DNA of 6,826 nucleotides from the NCBI GenBank assembly GCA_938003765.1, contig CALKYE010000086.1, forward strand, positions 1-6,826, in the 5' to 3' direction. The position numbers and the translations under genes are program-made. This document shows positions 5,956-6,826 of this stretch, piece by piece. This stretch comes from an uncultured Planctomycetia bacterium (GTDB taxonomy: Bacteria; Planctomycetota; UBA1135; GCA-002686595). A model generated the notes under the pieces. It worked only from the letters and a program-made list of their open reading frames with translations, did no database searches and was not told where the DNA came from. Positions within the stretch are counted from its first letter, which is position 1. Each line of letters begins with the position of its first letter.

Positions 5956-6800
5956 GCGACTCCAAGCGCAACGATCGCGACGGCGCCCGCAGCGAAACGC
6001 TGAACGAGCGGCTGGACGAGCTGCTGCTCGAGCGCGCGCTGTTCGGCGTGAGCGCCGAGCAGGAGCGTGAACTCGGCGCGGCGATCGACGGCGTGTCGGC
6101 GCGCGAGTACGAGCTGGCCGCGGCCTCCGTCGCGCTGGCGGTGAGCGCCGGCCAACTCGAACCCGTGTCCGATCAACTGCGCTCCAAGCTGCAAGCGGGC
6201 GCCAAGGCGTACTTCGCGGGCCGCGACGGCGGCGCAGCGGCGGCTGCGAGCTCGGCGGCGCCGCGTGAGCGTCCTGCCCCGCGCCTCGAATTGGTCCGCG
6301 ACTCGGCGCCTGCGCCGCGCGCGAGTCGATCCTCGAACATTGGCTGGTTGGTCGCCGCCGCTGCGGCCGTGGCCGCCATCGTGGCCTGGTGGCCGAAGCC
6401 GGAGCCCGTCGCGCCGTCGGTGGGCGAGCTGCGCACTCAACTGCTCGCGCGCGCCGACGTCGCCAAGCTCGACGCCAAGGGCCAGGAGCAGTTCGCGCCG
6501 GGCGCCACTGGCGACATCGTGTGGTCGAACGCCGCGCAGTCCGGCTTCATCCGGCTCGTCGGCGCGCCGGTGAACGATCCCAAGGTCCAGCAGTACCAAC
6601 TGTGGATCTTCGACGAAGCGCAGGAGCACCCTGTCGACGGCGGCGTGTTCGACGTGAGCTCGACCGGCGAGGTGCTCATCCCGATCGACGCGAAGCTGCG
6701 CGTCGCCAAGCCCACGCTGTTCGCGATCACCATCGAGAAGCCCGGCGGCGTGGTGGTCAGCGACCGCCAGCGCATCGCGATCGTCGCGCCTGTTTCGTGA
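5952..6800 (+). CDS. RskA-like membrane anti-sigma factor
   Basis: The 282-residue protein has three parts. A cytoplasmic N-terminal region (1-88) with LNERLDELLLERALFG (17-32) probably forms the sigma-binding helices. An Ala/Pro-rich linker (89-128) precedes one membrane helix at about 130-147 (IGWLVAAAAAVAAIVAWW). The outer domain (about 186-278) matches the anti-sigma-K (RskA) C-terminal pattern: SGFIRLVGAP, VQQYQLWIFDEAQEHPVDGG, VLIPIDAKL, and FAITIEKPGG. Such proteins hold the sigma factor inactive at the membrane until an envelope signal, usually followed by proteolysis, releases it. There is no cysteine anywhere, so the zinc-binding HxxxCxxC motif of ZAS anti-sigma factors is absent. 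The gene overlaps the sigma gene by 4 nt and has a good ribosome-binding site, so the two are co-expressed. No third gene follows within the 26 nt left in the window. Confidence 0.92.
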   Translation: MSDSKRNDRDGARSETLNERLDELLLERALFGVSAEQERELGAAIDGVSAREYELAAASVALAVSAGQLEPVSDQLRSKLQAGAKAYFAGRDGGAAAAASSAAPRERPAPRLELVRDSAPAPRASRSSNIGWLVAAAAAVAAIVAWWPKPEPVAPSVGELRTQLLARADVAKLDAKGQEQFAPGATGDIVWSNAAQSGFIRLVGAPVNDPKVQQYQLWIFDEAQEHPVDGGVFDVSSTGEVLIPIDAKLRVAKPTLFAITIEKPGGVVVSDRQRIAIVAPVS

Positions 6801-6826
6801 GCTGAGCCGGTGTCTTGAGCTGAGCC

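Noticed and set aside
5817..6629. Minus-strand open frame of 270 codons opposite the anti-sigma gene
   Set aside because: It is the complement of a well-supported RskA-like gene, and its composition is typical of a shadow frame.
6798..6826. 11-bp direct repeat TGAGCTGAGCC at the window end, 18 bp apart
   Set aside because: Only two copies, one overlapping a stop codon and the other cut by the window edge. Too little to call a repeat array.

Overview
This is a high-GC bacterial window with strongly GC-biased third codon positions. It carries four transcription units: one very long plus-strand gene, a three-gene minus-strand operon, a largely non-coding gap of about 0.8 kb, and a two-gene plus-strand sigma/anti-sigma operon. 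A giant protein made of carboxypeptidase-regulatory-like beta-sandwich repeats together with an ECF sigma/RskA-like pair is common in large-genome, high-GC environmental bacteria such as Planctomycetota or Myxococcota. That phylum guess is an inference from gene style, because no marker gene is present. No RNA gene, CRISPR array, insertion sequence, integrase or attachment site was seen.

Region by region: (1) 6-3233 (+) encodes a 1075-residue protein with one N-terminal membrane segment, a low-complexity linker, then roughly eight to ten beta-sandwich modules and no recognisable catalytic domain. (2) 3234-3362 is a short convergent gap without a convincing terminator. (3) 4595-3363 (-) is a tightly packed operon: an ArsR-type winged-helix repressor, an AHSA1-type SRPBCC protein and a four-helix DoxX-like membrane protein. 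Its genes overlap by 17 and 4 nt. An 18-bp inverted repeat just upstream overlaps a -10-like hexamer and is a good candidate autoregulatory operator. (4) 4639-5382 has no gene I can defend, only a few hairpins and palindromes and a possible decayed reading frame. (5) 5398-6800 (+) is an ECF sigma factor and its membrane-bound RskA-like anti-sigma factor, overlapping by 4 nt with a clear Shine-Dalgarno for the second gene.

How the genes work together: the ArsR protein probably represses its own operon, which supplies a small-ligand-binding-fold protein and a membrane protein; the ligand or stress is unknown. The ECF/anti-sigma pair is a separate envelope-signalling module whose target genes are not visible here. 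The long repeat protein is probably at the cell envelope and has no demonstrable link to either module.

The most useful less obvious observations are the operator-like palindrome over the -10 of the ArsR operon, the identical TAAGCT hexamer placed just upstream of the first genes of both operons (suggesting near-leaderless transcripts), and the cysteine-free anti-sigma factor. Nothing here clearly amounts to an undescribed system.
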